Source of the DNA: Simiduia agarivorans SA1 = DSM 21679 | Lineage (GTDB): Bacteria; Pseudomonadota; Gammaproteobacteria; Pseudomonadales; Cellvibrionaceae | Length of the DNA stretch: 64,000 bases | Direction of reading: 5' to 3' | Assembly: GCF_000305785.2 (NCBI RefSeq) | Contig: NC_018868.3 | Coordinates: 310,001-374,000 of the forward strand | Shown: positions 36,119 through 45,043 of the stretch, piece after piece | How the letters are laid out: each line of letters opens with the position of its first letter | Position numbering within the stretch: position 1 is the stretch's first letter | Position numbers and translations under genes: made by a program | Notes under the pieces: generated by a model | Databases searched by the model: none | What the model was told of the DNA's origin: nothing | The model's input: only the letters and a program-made list of their open reading frames with translations

Positions 36119-37825
36119 TCAGTGACCGGTAGCGCCGCCCGCACCTTTGGGGTAGCGGATAGACTCAACCAGATCCTGCACCTCTTCCGGGGCATCTTTG
36201 GTCATCTTGTTGACCGCGATAGCGACTGCGAAGTTGAGCAGCATACCCAGTGTGCCGATACCTTCTGGCGAAATACCAAACAGCCAGTTGGCGGGCACGT
36301 TGGCACCGGGATTGACGAACTTGAAGTAGATAATGTAGGCGGCGGTGAAAACGATACCACTTACCATACCGGCGATTGCACCTTCTTTGTTCATCTTCTT
36401 GTAGAAGATACCCAGGATAATGGCAGGGAAGAAGCTCGACGCTGCTAACCCGAAGGCAAATGCCACCACCTGGGCCACAAAGCCTGGTGGATTTATCCCC
36501 AAGTAACCGGCTACACACACACCCACCGCGGCGGCCAGTCGTGCGTAGAACAGTTCTTGTTTGTCGGTGATTTGTGGCATCAGATTCCGCTTGAGTAAAT
36601 CATGCGAAACCGATGTGGAGATCACTAACAACAAGCCTGCTGATGTAGACAAGGCTGCGGCAATACCACCGGCTGCTACCAGAGCGATAACCCAGGCTGG
36701 CAAGTTGGCGATTTCGGGGTTGGCCAGTACCATGATGTCGCGGTCAACGCTCATTTCGTTGCGCTCATCTTTGGCATAGAAAATACGGCCGTCCTCGTTT
36801 TTATCTTCCCACTTGATCAGACCGGTTTGTTCCCAGTTGGTGATCCAGCTTGGTGCTTCAGTGTACAAAGTGCCCTGACCGTCAGCGCCGTTGATGGTTT
36901 CAATCATGTTCACCCGGGCGAAGCCCGCTACTGCAGGCGCCGTGGTGTACAGAATGGCGATGAACAGCAGCGCCCAGCCCGCGGATTTGCGCGCATCGCG
37001 CACCTTGGGTACGGTGAAGAAGCGAACAATCACGTGGGGCAGACCCGCAGTACCCACCATCAGGGCCGCGGTGATGAAGAACACGTCCACGGTACTCTTG
37101 GTGCCGTCCGTATAGGCCGCGAACCCGAGTTCCTGACTGAGCCCGTCGAGTTTATCGAGCAGATAGACCCCCGGTTCATTGATCAGCTCGGCACCAAAGC
37201 CCAGTTGCGGGAACACATGCCCGGTCATCATCATGGAGATGAACACCGCCGGTACCATGTAGGCGAAAATCAGTACGCAGTATTGCGCCACCTGGGTGTA
37301 GGTGATGCCTTTCATGCCGCCAAGAACAGCATAGAAAAACACAACGGCCATACCGATGATGACACCAGTGGTGATGTCCACTTCCAGGAAGCGCGAGAAC
37401 ACCACACCTACGCCACGCATCTGCCCGGCCACATAAGTGAAGGACACGAAGATGGCACAGATTACCGCTACGGTACGCGCTGTCTGCGAGTAGTAACGAT
37501 CACCAATGAAGTCAGGCACGGTGAACTTGCCGAACTTGCGGAGGTAGGGAGCCAGACACAGCGCCAGCAATACATAACCGCCGGTCCAGCCCATGAGGTA
37601 CACACCACCGTCATAGCCCATGAACGAGATGAGACCCGCCATGGAAATGAACGACGCCGCACTCATCCAGTCGGCAGCCGTTGCCATACCGTTGGCAACA
37701 GGGTGTACGCCACCGCCGGCAACGTAGAAGTCCGTAGTAGATCCCGCACGAGCCCAGATCGCGATGCCGATGTAGAGCGCGAACGACAGGCCGACGATGA
37801 TTAACGTCCAGAGTTGAATATCCAT
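36119..37825 (-). CDS. Sodium:solute symporter, acetate/carboxylate type (ActP-like)
   Basis: A 568-residue inner-membrane transporter of the SSS family with about 13 helices. It begins with [34 protein letters not shown], typical of ActP-like proteins. Later it has [13 protein letters not shown] and the [20 protein letters not shown] segment that lines the sodium site. It forms an operon with a DUF4212 small subunit 10 bases upstream and a DcaP-like porin. The nearby crbS/crbR regulators strongly suggest acetate or a related short carboxylate as substrate (inference from context). Confidence 0.9.
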   Translation of the reverse strand: MDIQLWTLIIVGLSFALYIGIAIWARAGSTTDFYVAGGGVHPVANGMATAADWMSAASFISMAGLISFMGYDGGVYLMGWTGGYVLLALCLAPYLRKFGKFTVPDFIGDRYYSQTARTVAVICAIFVSFTYVAGQMRGVGVVFSRFLEVDITTGVIIGMAVVFFYAVLGGMKGITYTQVAQYCVLIFAYMVPAVFISMMMTGHVFPQLGFGAELINEPGVYLLDKLDGLSQELGFAAYTDGTKSTVDVFFITAALMVGTAGLPHVIVRFFTVPKVRDARKSAGWALLFIAILYTTAPAVAGFARVNMIETINGADGQGTLYTEAPSWITNWEQTGLIKWEDKNEDGRIFYAKDERNEMSVDRDIMVLANPEIANLPAWVIALVAAGGIAAALSTSAGLLLVISTSVSHDLLKRNLMPQITDKQELFYARLAAAVGVCVAGYLGINPPGFVAQVVAFAFGLAASSFFPAIILGIFYKKMNKEGAIAGMVSGIVFTAAYIIYFKFVNPGANVPANWLFGISPEGIGTLGMLLNFAVAIAVNKMTKDAPEEVQDLVESIRYPKGAGGATGH

Positions 37826-37835
37826 CGTCGTCTCC

Positions 37836-38102
37836 TCAGTCTTCGTGAACGTGGTATTTGCGGTCGAGTTTGTTCATGAGTGATACATAAACAAAGATCA
37901 ACACCACAAAGGTGTAGATGGAGCCTTGCTGGGCAAACCAGAAGCCGAGTTTGAAGCCGAAGAACTTGATGGCATTCAGTGGTTCAACCAACAAAATGCC
38001 AAAGCCGTAAGAGACCACGAACCAAATGGCGAGGAGAATGAGCATGAGTCGCACATTTTCCTTCCAGTAGGCCACCTGATCTTCTTTGGTTTTGAAAGCC
38101 AT
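37836..38102 (-). CDS. DUF4212 symporter small subunit
   Basis: An 88-residue membrane protein with two helices ([21 protein letters not shown] and [20 protein letters not shown]), a layout always paired with SSS symporters. The start is ATG 38102, with GAGGA eight bases upstream; the longer in-frame extension reads through non-family residues. It lies immediately before the symporter gene and probably assists its assembly or gating. Confidence 0.9.
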   Translation of the reverse strand: MAFKTKEDQVAYWKENVRLMLILLAIWFVVSYGFGILLVEPLNAIKFFGFKLGFWFAQQGSIYTFVVLIFVYVSLMNKLDRKYHVHED

Positions 38103-38202
38103 AGTGAAATCCTCATTGTTATTGTCAGAATCATCTTCCACCCGTGTCGCGACCGCCGCCATTGGACATTGGTCTAGGCCCGGGTGGGAGTTGAGGTGAT
38201 CG

Positions 38203-39477
38203 TCAGAAGGAATACATCGCCATAAACTGGAGACGGGTCATGTCGCCTTTGGCCCCGCTTTCCAGTGTTTTTTCGCCGTAGATCACTTCACCGCCCAGAT
38301 TCAGTTTCTTGGTGGGCGAGTAGATCAGGTTGACGTGCATGCTTTGGTATTCCTTGGGCGAGGAAGGGTCAGCCCACTCGGGATTGTCCGAAGCGGTTGC
38401 AGACACGACGAGACTGGAGCGCCAGGTGCTGTTCCAGGCGTGTTTGTAGGCGATGTAACCGCCCATTTGGTCGGCCAGTTCTATGCTGCCATCGGTATCA
38501 ATGAAACCGTCACGATAGGATTGCAGACCCATGTAGCGGCCCAGATTGCCGTAGTTGAGCATGACTTTCAGATCGTCGGCGCCGAATTTCCAGATGGCCG
38601 AGCCCGACAATCCAAATCCGAATTCCGCTTCGTCAACATTGGCACCATTGTTTTTGTAGCGCAGTTCGCGGCCGACTGCTGCGATGCTGTAGCTGGCATC
38701 ACCGGCCGACATGTCAAAGCGGGCGGTCACGTCGGGCAGGTTGCTGCTGTCGATATCACCCGCGCCGCCTGCGCCATTCAGGCTGGTGGACGGGTTTTCC
38801 AGGCCAATATGGAAACTGTTGCCGCCACTCAGTTTATGGCTCCAGCGCACCATGGCCTGACGCTGGAAGATGGTGCCGGCTGGGCCCACGAAATCCACGG
38901 TGTTAGGCAGCGCAGCGACGTTGAAGAAGGTGGACCAGGTCTGGCCGGCCAGGAAGCTTGAGCTGTCGGAGTAGTCCCAGCTCAGGAACGCGTGCCGGAC
39001 GCGGGGCGCATAGGAGTTGCTGATGCGCTCGTCACCCTGGCTGCTGAGTTGGAAATCTATTTCAAGAAAACCGGTGATTTTTCCCGCGTCGGTATTGCTT
39101 ACGCCTTTGACATTAAAGCGCGACTGCTTGGCGTGCATGTCAAATTTTTCGCCACTGTTTCCGCCAATGGGTACAGTGGAGGGGATGTAAAAGTCATCAC
39201 CGATGGATGCAGTGGCACGATCGCCATCGGAATACATGGAGTACATAGCATCCAGCTTTATGAAGCCGCCAAAGGAGAATTCTGTTCCACTGGCGTTGGT
39301 GCTGGTGGATTTACTGGCGGCGACTTCGGTTTTGAGTGCGTTTATCTGTGCTTCAAGATCGGCTACTTTCTGATCGACAGATTGAGCTTGTACAGATTGG
39401 GCTGCCAGTCCCAGCGCGGCGGGAGCCAGAGCCAGTGCGAGCAGGGTTTTTCTGGGTGTGAGCGTCTTGCTTAGCAT
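38203..39477 (-). CDS. DcaP-like outer-membrane porin
   Basis: A 424-residue outer-membrane protein. The signal peptide (TLLALALAPAALGLAAQSVQAQ) is followed by a short coiled coil (VDQKVADLEAQINALKTEVAAS), then a beta-barrel that begins FSFGGFIKLDAMYSMYSDG and ends with the aromatic MAMYSF. This matches DcaP-type trimeric porins for dicarboxylates and other small acids. As first gene of the operon it would pass the carboxylate across the outer membrane to the symporter. The promoter region is shared with divergent crbR. Confidence 0.88.
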   Translation of the reverse strand: MLSKTLTPRKTLLALALAPAALGLAAQSVQAQSVDQKVADLEAQINALKTEVAASKSTSTNASGTEFSFGGFIKLDAMYSMYSDGDRATASIGDDFYIPSTVPIGGNSGEKFDMHAKQSRFNVKGVSNTDAGKITGFLEIDFQLSSQGDERISNSYAPRVRHAFLSWDYSDSSSFLAGQTWSTFFNVAALPNTVDFVGPAGTIFQRQAMVRWSHKLSGGNSFHIGLENPSTSLNGAGGAGDIDSSNLPDVTARFDMSAGDASYSIAAVGRELRYKNNGANVDEAEFGFGLSGSAIWKFGADDLKVMLNYGNLGRYMGLQSYRDGFIDTDGSIELADQMGGYIAYKHAWNSTWRSSLVVSATASDNPEWADPSSPKEYQSMHVNLIYSPTKKLNLGGEVIYGEKTLESGAKGDMTRLQFMAMYSF

Positions 39478-39690
39478 AGAGTTCCCCTCTTGTTATAGTG
39501 AAATGCTCACGGTAGAACATAGGCCAAGCGAGGCGGGGGCTGTATTAGCGAATAGTCGAATATCGACTAAAGTCTAAGGAACCTTTAATCTGCAAGAGTT
39601 GATTTTTTGCCGTTGCGCGGCATGATAAAGCGTGGGCGGATTCATACTACTGCCTGATACTCTAAAACAATAATGAAGGCGAAACGCCCA
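39478..39690. promoter_or_regulatory. Divergent promoter region porin/crbR with palindrome
   Basis: The 213-bp region contains a perfect TAGTCGA-ATA-TCGACTA palindrome at 39553-39569, about 76 bases from the porin start. A related TCGA-containing palindrome (GTTCGAC-N4-GTCGAAC at 43914-43931) lies upstream of crbS. These are candidate sites for the CrbR regulator or another activator; the binding protein is unproven. Confidence 0.55.
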
Positions 39691-40332
39691 ATGCGAGAGC
39701 ACACCATCATCATTGCAGATGATCATCCCTTATTCCGTGCTGCACTGTCTCAGGTCATCAGCACCGATTTACCCGATGCCATTGTGCTGGAAGCCGAAGA
39801 TGTCGATGCGCTGCAGCAGCAGGTGGCACAACACCCCGAGGCTGCATTGGTGCTGCTGGATCTTCACATGCCCGGCGCACAGGGGTTTTCCTCATTGATC
39901 CATCTTCGCGCCTGTTATCCCGCATTGCCCGTGATGATGGTTTCCGCTGACGCAGCACCCGACGTACTTACCCGGGCACTGCGTCATGGCGCGGCCGGCT
40001 TTTTGCCCAAAAGCTGCAGTATGGAGCAAATCAGCGATGCAATCAGAGCGGCGCTGGTCGGTGAGCGCTGGATGCCGCAGGATTTTGAACCGGTTGATAT
40101 TGATACCGAGGGTGAACAGGCGGTGGCGCATATACTGGCAACGCTGACCCCACAACAGTTCCGGGTAGCCACATTGATATCCCAAGGCCTGCTCAACAAA
40201 CAAATTGCCTATGAAATGTCGGTGACCGAGGCCACGGTCAAGGCCCATGCAACCGAGATCTATCGCAAGCTGGGTGTGAGCTCCAGAACCCAGGCGGTAT
40301 TGGCACTGCAGCAACTTGAAGTGCGCTGCTAG
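39691..40332 (+). CDS. crbR: LuxR-type response regulator, CrbR-like
   Basis: A 213-residue response regulator (start ATG 39691; an ATG six codons earlier is also in frame). The receiver domain has the acidic pair D10/D11 (IIIADDHPLFR), the phosphoacceptor D57 in LLDLHMPG and Lys in FLPKSC. The C-terminal helix-turn-helix is TPQQFRVATLISQGLLNKQIAYEMSVTEATVKAHATEIYRKLG. It converges on the hybrid kinase crbS. In Vibrio and Pseudomonas, CrbR controls acetyl-CoA synthetase and acetate uptake. Here the divergent porin-symporter operon is its likely target. Confidence 0.85.
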   Translation: MREHTIIIADDHPLFRAALSQVISTDLPDAIVLEAEDVDALQQQVAQHPEAALVLLDLHMPGAQGFSSLIHLRACYPALPVMMVSADAAPDVLTRALRHGAAGFLPKSCSMEQISDAIRAALVGERWMPQDFEPVDIDTEGEQAVAHILATLTPQQFRVATLISQGLLNKQIAYEMSVTEATVKAHATEIYRKLGVSSRTQAVLALQQLEVRC

Positions 40333-40339
40333 CAGCCCG

Positions 40340-43300
40340 CTAGCTGCACAGTGCCCGCATGGCGGCTTTAAGTGCTGCTGGCTGTACCGGTTTGTTCAAC
40401 AGAGTAAAGCCCGAGTCCCGGACTGCGCTGCAGACCTCGTCCGTATTGTCTGCGCTGATGATTATGGCTTTGAGGGGTTGCTGCCAGTGCAGCTCTAAGG
40501 CTTGTAACAAGTCCAGCCCGTTTTCGCCCGCGTCCAGGTGGTAGTCCGCCAGAATAATGTCCGGTGGCGACGGCTGTCTCCATTGGCCCAATGCTTCACC
40601 GAGGTCTGGCGCGATAGTGACCTGACAATCCCATTGTGAAAGCAATGCCAGAAGCCCTGCACGAATTTGCGCTTCGTTATCGATACACAGCACCCGCACG
40701 CCCGAGAGTTCGCTGCCCGAATCAACGGGTTTGATGGCGTGCAGGATTTCTTCGCCTACCGGCACTGCCACTCTGAAACAGGATCCGTGCCCGGGCCAGG
40801 ATTGAACGTCGATTGCATGGCCCAGACGCTGTGCCATCCGTTGGGCGATGGATAGCCCCAGGCCCAGTCCCTTGCCGGCATCGTGCTGGGTGCCGGGCAG
40901 GCGTTCAAATTCATGAAAAATGCGTTGCAGATCATTGTCTGCAATGCCCGGTCCGGTATCCCACACTTCAATCCACACATTGTTTCCTGCGCGGCGGCAT
41001 CCCAGCAGTAATTTGTTCGGCCGTCCAGGCGAGCGTCGTGTGTAGTTCACCGCATTCGACAGGAAGTTCTGCACAATGCGGCGTAATAATTGTGGATCGG
41101 TGTAGAGCCACAATCGGGTGTCTACGGTTCGGAGTTGCAGTTTTTTTTCGGCTGCAATGGCGCGGAATTCGTGGGCCAAAGGCTGCAACAGGCTTGCTGC
41201 AGATACATGCTCCCGTTTGGGTACCAGTTTGCCGCTATCAAGGCGGGAAATTTCCCGCAAAGATTCGATCAGCTTTTCACTGGATACCAGTGCATCGCCA
41301 ATATGGCGTACATCTTTGAGCAGGTCTTCATCACCTTTTTTGCGGGCTTTTTGTTCAAGCGCGGCGACAAACAATCGCGCCGCATTGATAGGCTGTGCCA
41401 TGTCGTGGCTGGCGGCGGCGAGAAACCGGCTTTTCGACGCGTGCACAAGGCTGAGCTCCCGTTCAACCCGGGCGCGCAGCTGGTTTTCCCGGGACAGAGA
41501 TTGGTTTGACTCTATCAGTTCGGCGGTGCGTTCGGCGACACGATCTTCCAATTGATCGCGTGCCTGTTTCAGCTCGGATTGAACCCGGTGGTATTCGGTG
41601 ATGTCTGTATAGGTGGTGACATAGCCGCCGTTGGCAAGTGGAATGCCGCGGATTTCAATAAACACCTGATTGGGCAATTCGCGCTCGAGTCGGTAGGCTT
41701 TTCCATCTTTCAGCCACGACAATCTGCGCGCGATTGCGGCATCGAGGTCTGCATCGGACTGCGCGAAAATTCCGCGCGCCGCATTGAATTCATAAACCCG
41801 GGAAATGGGGCAGCCTACGTAAAGCAGCCTGGGCGGATAATTAAAAATGTCTTCATAGCGGGAATTCCAGGCCACTAACTGCAGGTTCTGGTCCACCACG
41901 CTTACGCCTTGTGGAATGGTCTCCAGAGTTGTTTGCAGAAGTTCTTGACCGAACTGCACCTGGCGGGAGGTGTTGCCCACCAGCGAGACCAGATCTTCCA
42001 ACTGCAATGGCTGTTGCCGGCGCAACAGCTCCATGGTTTTGTGCGCACTCACGGCGCCCACAATCGCAGCCAGTGCGGATTCTACTTTCCGGAGAATGAA
42101 GCGCGGCGCCTTGTCGTGTGGCAACAACCGATGCCCTAGGCTTTGTTCAAATTCCTGCCACAACACGCGCGCGCGGTCTTCGCCCATCAGCGGTGTGATC
42201 ACCTGTTGCAATTGCCGCACCTCGATACCGCTCAGGTCAAAGTCCTGCTGATGGGAATGAAAGCGTTTGTGCAATTGGGTGAAGGCATTGGCCTGGCGTA
42301 TGTCCAGCGCTTTGAAACGGCTGAATTGGGATACCAATACAAACATCATGATGTTGACAGAGAGAGACAACATAACACCCAGTGTTAACGGATCAAACCA
42401 GGTGATTCCCAGCAGTTGGGTCGGTGCCAGCCATTGAATACCGCCCGGCCCGGCTGTCAGCCAATCGTGGTTAACCCCAAGTAATGTGGGCAACAATAAG
42501 CAGTAAAACCAAACCGCGGCACCGCCCATTAATCCCGCCAATACACCGTTGCGATGGCCGCGCTGCCAATAGAGTGCCGCCACGAGGGAAGGCAAAAACT
42601 GCGCCGCTGCAGCAAAGCTGATGAGACCGATCGACGGCAGTGAATTGTCATTGGAAATCAATTGCTCCAGTACCCAGCCCAGTAACAGGACGCCGGCAAT
42701 GGACAAGCGGCGAACAATGCGCAGGCGCTGCGCCAGGGTTTCCGCACGGAAGCCCTTGTTGTGCGTGATGCGTAACCACAAGGGCACAACCAATTCATTG
42801 GAAATCATTATGGACAGGGTGATGGCTGCCACAATGACCATGCCCGTTGCCGCCGAAATACCGCCCAGGAAAGCCAATGCCGTGATGCCCACCCGATCCT
42901 GCGAAATCGGCAGCTGCAGCACCAGTTCGTCGGTGTTGACGCCGGTGCCGGCAAACAGGCTTTGCCCCGCCAACGCGATAGGGACTACCAACAAACTGAA
43001 CGCCACCAGATAGGCAGGCAGTAACCAGCGAGCGGTACGCAGACCCTTGCGATCGTGATGCTCAACGAACATCAGATGAAACTGGCGCGGCAAACAGATG
43101 ATGGCCGCCAACGCCAACAGGGTTTGCGTGACAGCATTGGGTGTAATGGACGGGGGAGATTGCAGGCTGGTGCTTTGGGTGAGGGCGGCGGCCAGTCCCC
43201 CGTTGTAACGGTTGAGCACTTCCATGGCGAGCCAGGCCACCAGCACGAACGAGAATAGTTTGACCAAGGATTCGACCGCGATGGCGGATATCATGCCCTG

Positions 43301-43852
43301 GTGCCGATGCGGGCCGTCGAGCGTGCGGGTGCCGAAGAGAATGGCAAACCAGGCCATGATCAGCGCGGCGATGAGCGAGTTGCTGGCCTGCAGGTCGCCG
43401 GTCATGGACGGTAGCTGGGAGTCCACGGTTTGCCAGGCCATGGACACCGCCTTCAACTGCAGGGCGATATAGGGCAGGGTACCTATGACCGCCAGCAGGG
43501 TAACCACGGCCGCCAGTGGTTGATGTTTGCCGTAGCGGGAACCGATGAAATCGGCGATGGAGGTAACGCGATTGCGCTGGCTGATGACCGAAAGTTTGCG
43601 CAGAAAGGGCCAGCCGAACAAAAACAGCAGCACCGGGCCAAGGTAGATGGGTAAATAATCCCAGCCCGATTCAGCGGCGCGGCCGACAGCGGCAAAATAG
43701 GTCCAGGAGGAACAATAGACGGCGAGCGAGAGGGCATACATGGCGGCCTTGATGGCCGGCGATAGTTTCTTGATGCGCTCGGCTTTCCACGCCACCAGAA
43801 ACAACAGGCCGGCGTAGACAAAAGCCAGAAGCAGGATAAGCTGGCTGTTCAT
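40340..43852 (-). CDS. crbS: Hybrid sensor kinase with SSS-transporter domain (CrbS)
   Basis: A 1170-residue membrane protein. Residues ~1-490 form an SSS-type transporter module of about 13 helices (starting QLILLLAFVYAGLLFLVAW). A linker with a PAS domain (TLETIPQGVSVVDQNLQLVAWNSRYEDIF) and a coiled coil precede the histidine kinase. The phospho-accepting H816 sits in AAASHDMAQPINAARLF, and the ATPase core has DTGPGI and GLGLGLSIAQRMAQ. A receiver domain at the C-terminus carries D1103 in ILADYHLD. CrbS is thought to sense acetate through its transporter domain. It is convergent with crbR, 7 bases apart. Confidence 0.9.
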   Translation of the reverse strand: MNSQLILLLAFVYAGLLFLVAWKAERIKKLSPAIKAAMYALSLAVYCSSWTYFAAVGRAAESGWDYLPIYLGPVLLFLFGWPFLRKLSVISQRNRVTSIADFIGSRYGKHQPLAAVVTLLAVIGTLPYIALQLKAVSMAWQTVDSQLPSMTGDLQASNSLIAALIMAWFAILFGTRTLDGPHRHQGMISAIAVESLVKLFSFVLVAWLAMEVLNRYNGGLAAALTQSTSLQSPPSITPNAVTQTLLALAAIICLPRQFHLMFVEHHDRKGLRTARWLLPAYLVAFSLLVVPIALAGQSLFAGTGVNTDELVLQLPISQDRVGITALAFLGGISAATGMVIVAAITLSIMISNELVVPLWLRITHNKGFRAETLAQRLRIVRRLSIAGVLLLGWVLEQLISNDNSLPSIGLISFAAAAQFLPSLVAALYWQRGHRNGVLAGLMGGAAVWFYCLLLPTLLGVNHDWLTAGPGGIQWLAPTQLLGITWFDPLTLGVMLSLSVNIMMFVLVSQFSRFKALDIRQANAFTQLHKRFHSHQQDFDLSGIEVRQLQQVITPLMGEDRARVLWQEFEQSLGHRLLPHDKAPRFILRKVESALAAIVGAVSAHKTMELLRRQQPLQLEDLVSLVGNTSRQVQFGQELLQTTLETIPQGVSVVDQNLQLVAWNSRYEDIFNYPPRLLYVGCPISRVYEFNAARGIFAQSDADLDAAIARRLSWLKDGKAYRLERELPNQVFIEIRGIPLANGGYVTTYTDITEYHRVQSELKQARDQLEDRVAERTAELIESNQSLSRENQLRARVERELSLVHASKSRFLAAASHDMAQPINAARLFVAALEQKARKKGDEDLLKDVRHIGDALVSSEKLIESLREISRLDSGKLVPKREHVSAASLLQPLAHEFRAIAAEKKLQLRTVDTRLWLYTDPQLLRRIVQNFLSNAVNYTRRSPGRPNKLLLGCRRAGNNVWIEVWDTGPGIADNDLQRIFHEFERLPGTQHDAGKGLGLGLSIAQRMAQRLGHAIDVQSWPGHGSCFRVAVPVGEEILHAIKPVDSGSELSGVRVLCIDNEAQIRAGLLALLSQWDCQVTIAPDLGEALGQWRQPSPPDIILADYHLDAGENGLDLLQALELHWQQPLKAIIISADNTDEVCSAVRDSGFTLLNKPVQPAALKAAMRALCS

Positions 43853-43996
43853 TATTGTTCCTTTTGTTGCCGCTCAGTCTACCGAAAATCCGGCGCCTTG
43901 GCTGTTGGCGATTGTTCGACTTTGGTCGAACCCGTAGCAACCGCCGATCAGATCGCTATAATCTAAACAGTTGTTTGAATAATGGAGTACAGAGCC

Positions 43997-44500
43997 ATGG
44001 TTAGGTTTACCCCCGAAGATGGCCGACGGCTGTTTGACCTGATGCTCACCGCCAACCCCGGAGATCATTTCCATCAGTTGGGTATGGCGCTTGAAGATGT
44101 GGGTGCGACCACCTGCAGGATTAGTTTGCCCTGGGCTGAGCATCTGATCGGCAATCCCGATACAGGCGTGGTGCACGGCGGTGTGCTGACCACCATGCTG
44201 GACACCTGCTGTGGCTTCGCCGCGGTAATGGCGGCCGGGCTGGGCGAGTTGTGTCCGACTATGGATCTGCGCATTGATTACATGGGCGCGGCGACGCCGG
44301 GCGAGCCCCTGATTGCCGAAGGCGAGGCCTATCGGGTGACGCAACACGTGGTGTTTACCCGGGGCACAGTATACCAATCAGACCCAAACCGGCCGGTGGC
44401 GCATTGTGTCGGTAACTTTTCCCGCCTGGACCCCGCATTGGCGGGCCCGATGGCGCAGCAGATTGCCGCTCTGTTGGGTAAAACGGAGGCCGGTGCATGA
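43997..44500 (+). CDS. PaaI-type hotdog thioesterase, first of a pair
   Basis: A 167-residue acyl-CoA thioesterase-like protein. I choose ATG 43997, because GGAG lies nine bases before it and overlaps the earlier in-frame ATG at 43982. The hotdog hallmark GVVHGGVLTTMLDTCCGFAAV contains the catalytic acidic residue region, followed by PTMDLRIDYMGAATPG. It overlaps the next, related gene by 4 bases. The acyl substrate is unknown. It is divergent from crbS. Confidence 0.83.
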   Translation: MVRFTPEDGRRLFDLMLTANPGDHFHQLGMALEDVGATTCRISLPWAEHLIGNPDTGVVHGGVLTTMLDTCCGFAAVMAAGLGELCPTMDLRIDYMGAATPGEPLIAEGEAYRVTQHVVFTRGTVYQSDPNRPVAHCVGNFSRLDPALAGPMAQQIAALLGKTEAGA

Positions 44501-44937
44501 CATCCCCCTTTGCAGAAACCGTGATCAGGGCCCGCGATACCGGCGACAGCCGCCTGATTACGCAAGCCATTCCCTACGCCCGCATGTTGGGTCTGACGCC
44601 AGCACCGGCGGATTCCGGTGCTGATTTTCTGGTGCCTGCCAAACGCAGCAACGTGGGTAACCCCACGCTGCCGGCATTGCATGGCGGGGCAATCGGCGGT
44701 TTTATGGAGTTGTCCGCCGGCGTCCACCTGTTGATGCACATGGACACGCTCAAATACCCGAAAATCGTGGATTTCTCCATCGACTATGTGCGGGCGGGCA
44801 AGTTGCTGGACACCTGGATCAGCTGCGAGATTGTGCGCCAGGGCCGGCGCCTGGTGAATATGGGTATGGTGGCCTGGCAGGCTGACCCCGAACAGCCCAT
44901 CGCCAAGGCCCGTGCGCATTTTTTGCTCAGCGATTGA
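44497..44937 (+). CDS. PaaI-type hotdog thioesterase, second of a pair
   Basis: A 146-residue hotdog protein related to its neighbour but diverged. The motif reads ALHGGAIGGFMELSAGVHLL, then PKIVDFSIDYVRAGKLLDTW. The ATGA overlap with the first gene implies equimolar synthesis, and a hetero-oligomer is possible (inference). The sigma-32 promoter of htpG begins just after its stop codon. Confidence 0.82.
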   Translation: MTSPFAETVIRARDTGDSRLITQAIPYARMLGLTPAPADSGADFLVPAKRSNVGNPTLPALHGGAIGGFMELSAGVHLLMHMDTLKYPKIVDFSIDYVRAGKLLDTWISCEIVRQGRRLVNMGMVAWQADPEQPIAKARAHFLLSD

Positions 44938-44939
44938 GG

Positions 44940-44967
44940 CTTGAAAAGCCGACGACAGCCCCCATCT
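44940..44967 (+). promoter_or_regulatory. Sigma-32 (heat-shock) promoter for htpG
   Basis: CTTGAAA at 44940-44946 and CCCCATCT at 44960-44967 are separated by 13 bases, an exact match to the RpoH consensus. The expected transcript starts near 44974, leaving a leader of about 70 bases before the htpG ATG. Confidence 0.85.
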
Positions 44968-45043
44968 CTGGTTCATCTGGCCGGCCCGTAAGTTTCGGGC
45001 CGGTATCGACACTGTACGCCAAGATTGAAGGAGCTTGTAAACA

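Noticed and set aside
36827..37804. 325-codon frame antisense to the symporter
   Set aside because: The symporter frame is clearly real; the antisense product is His/Arg-rich low-quality sequence typical of shadows.
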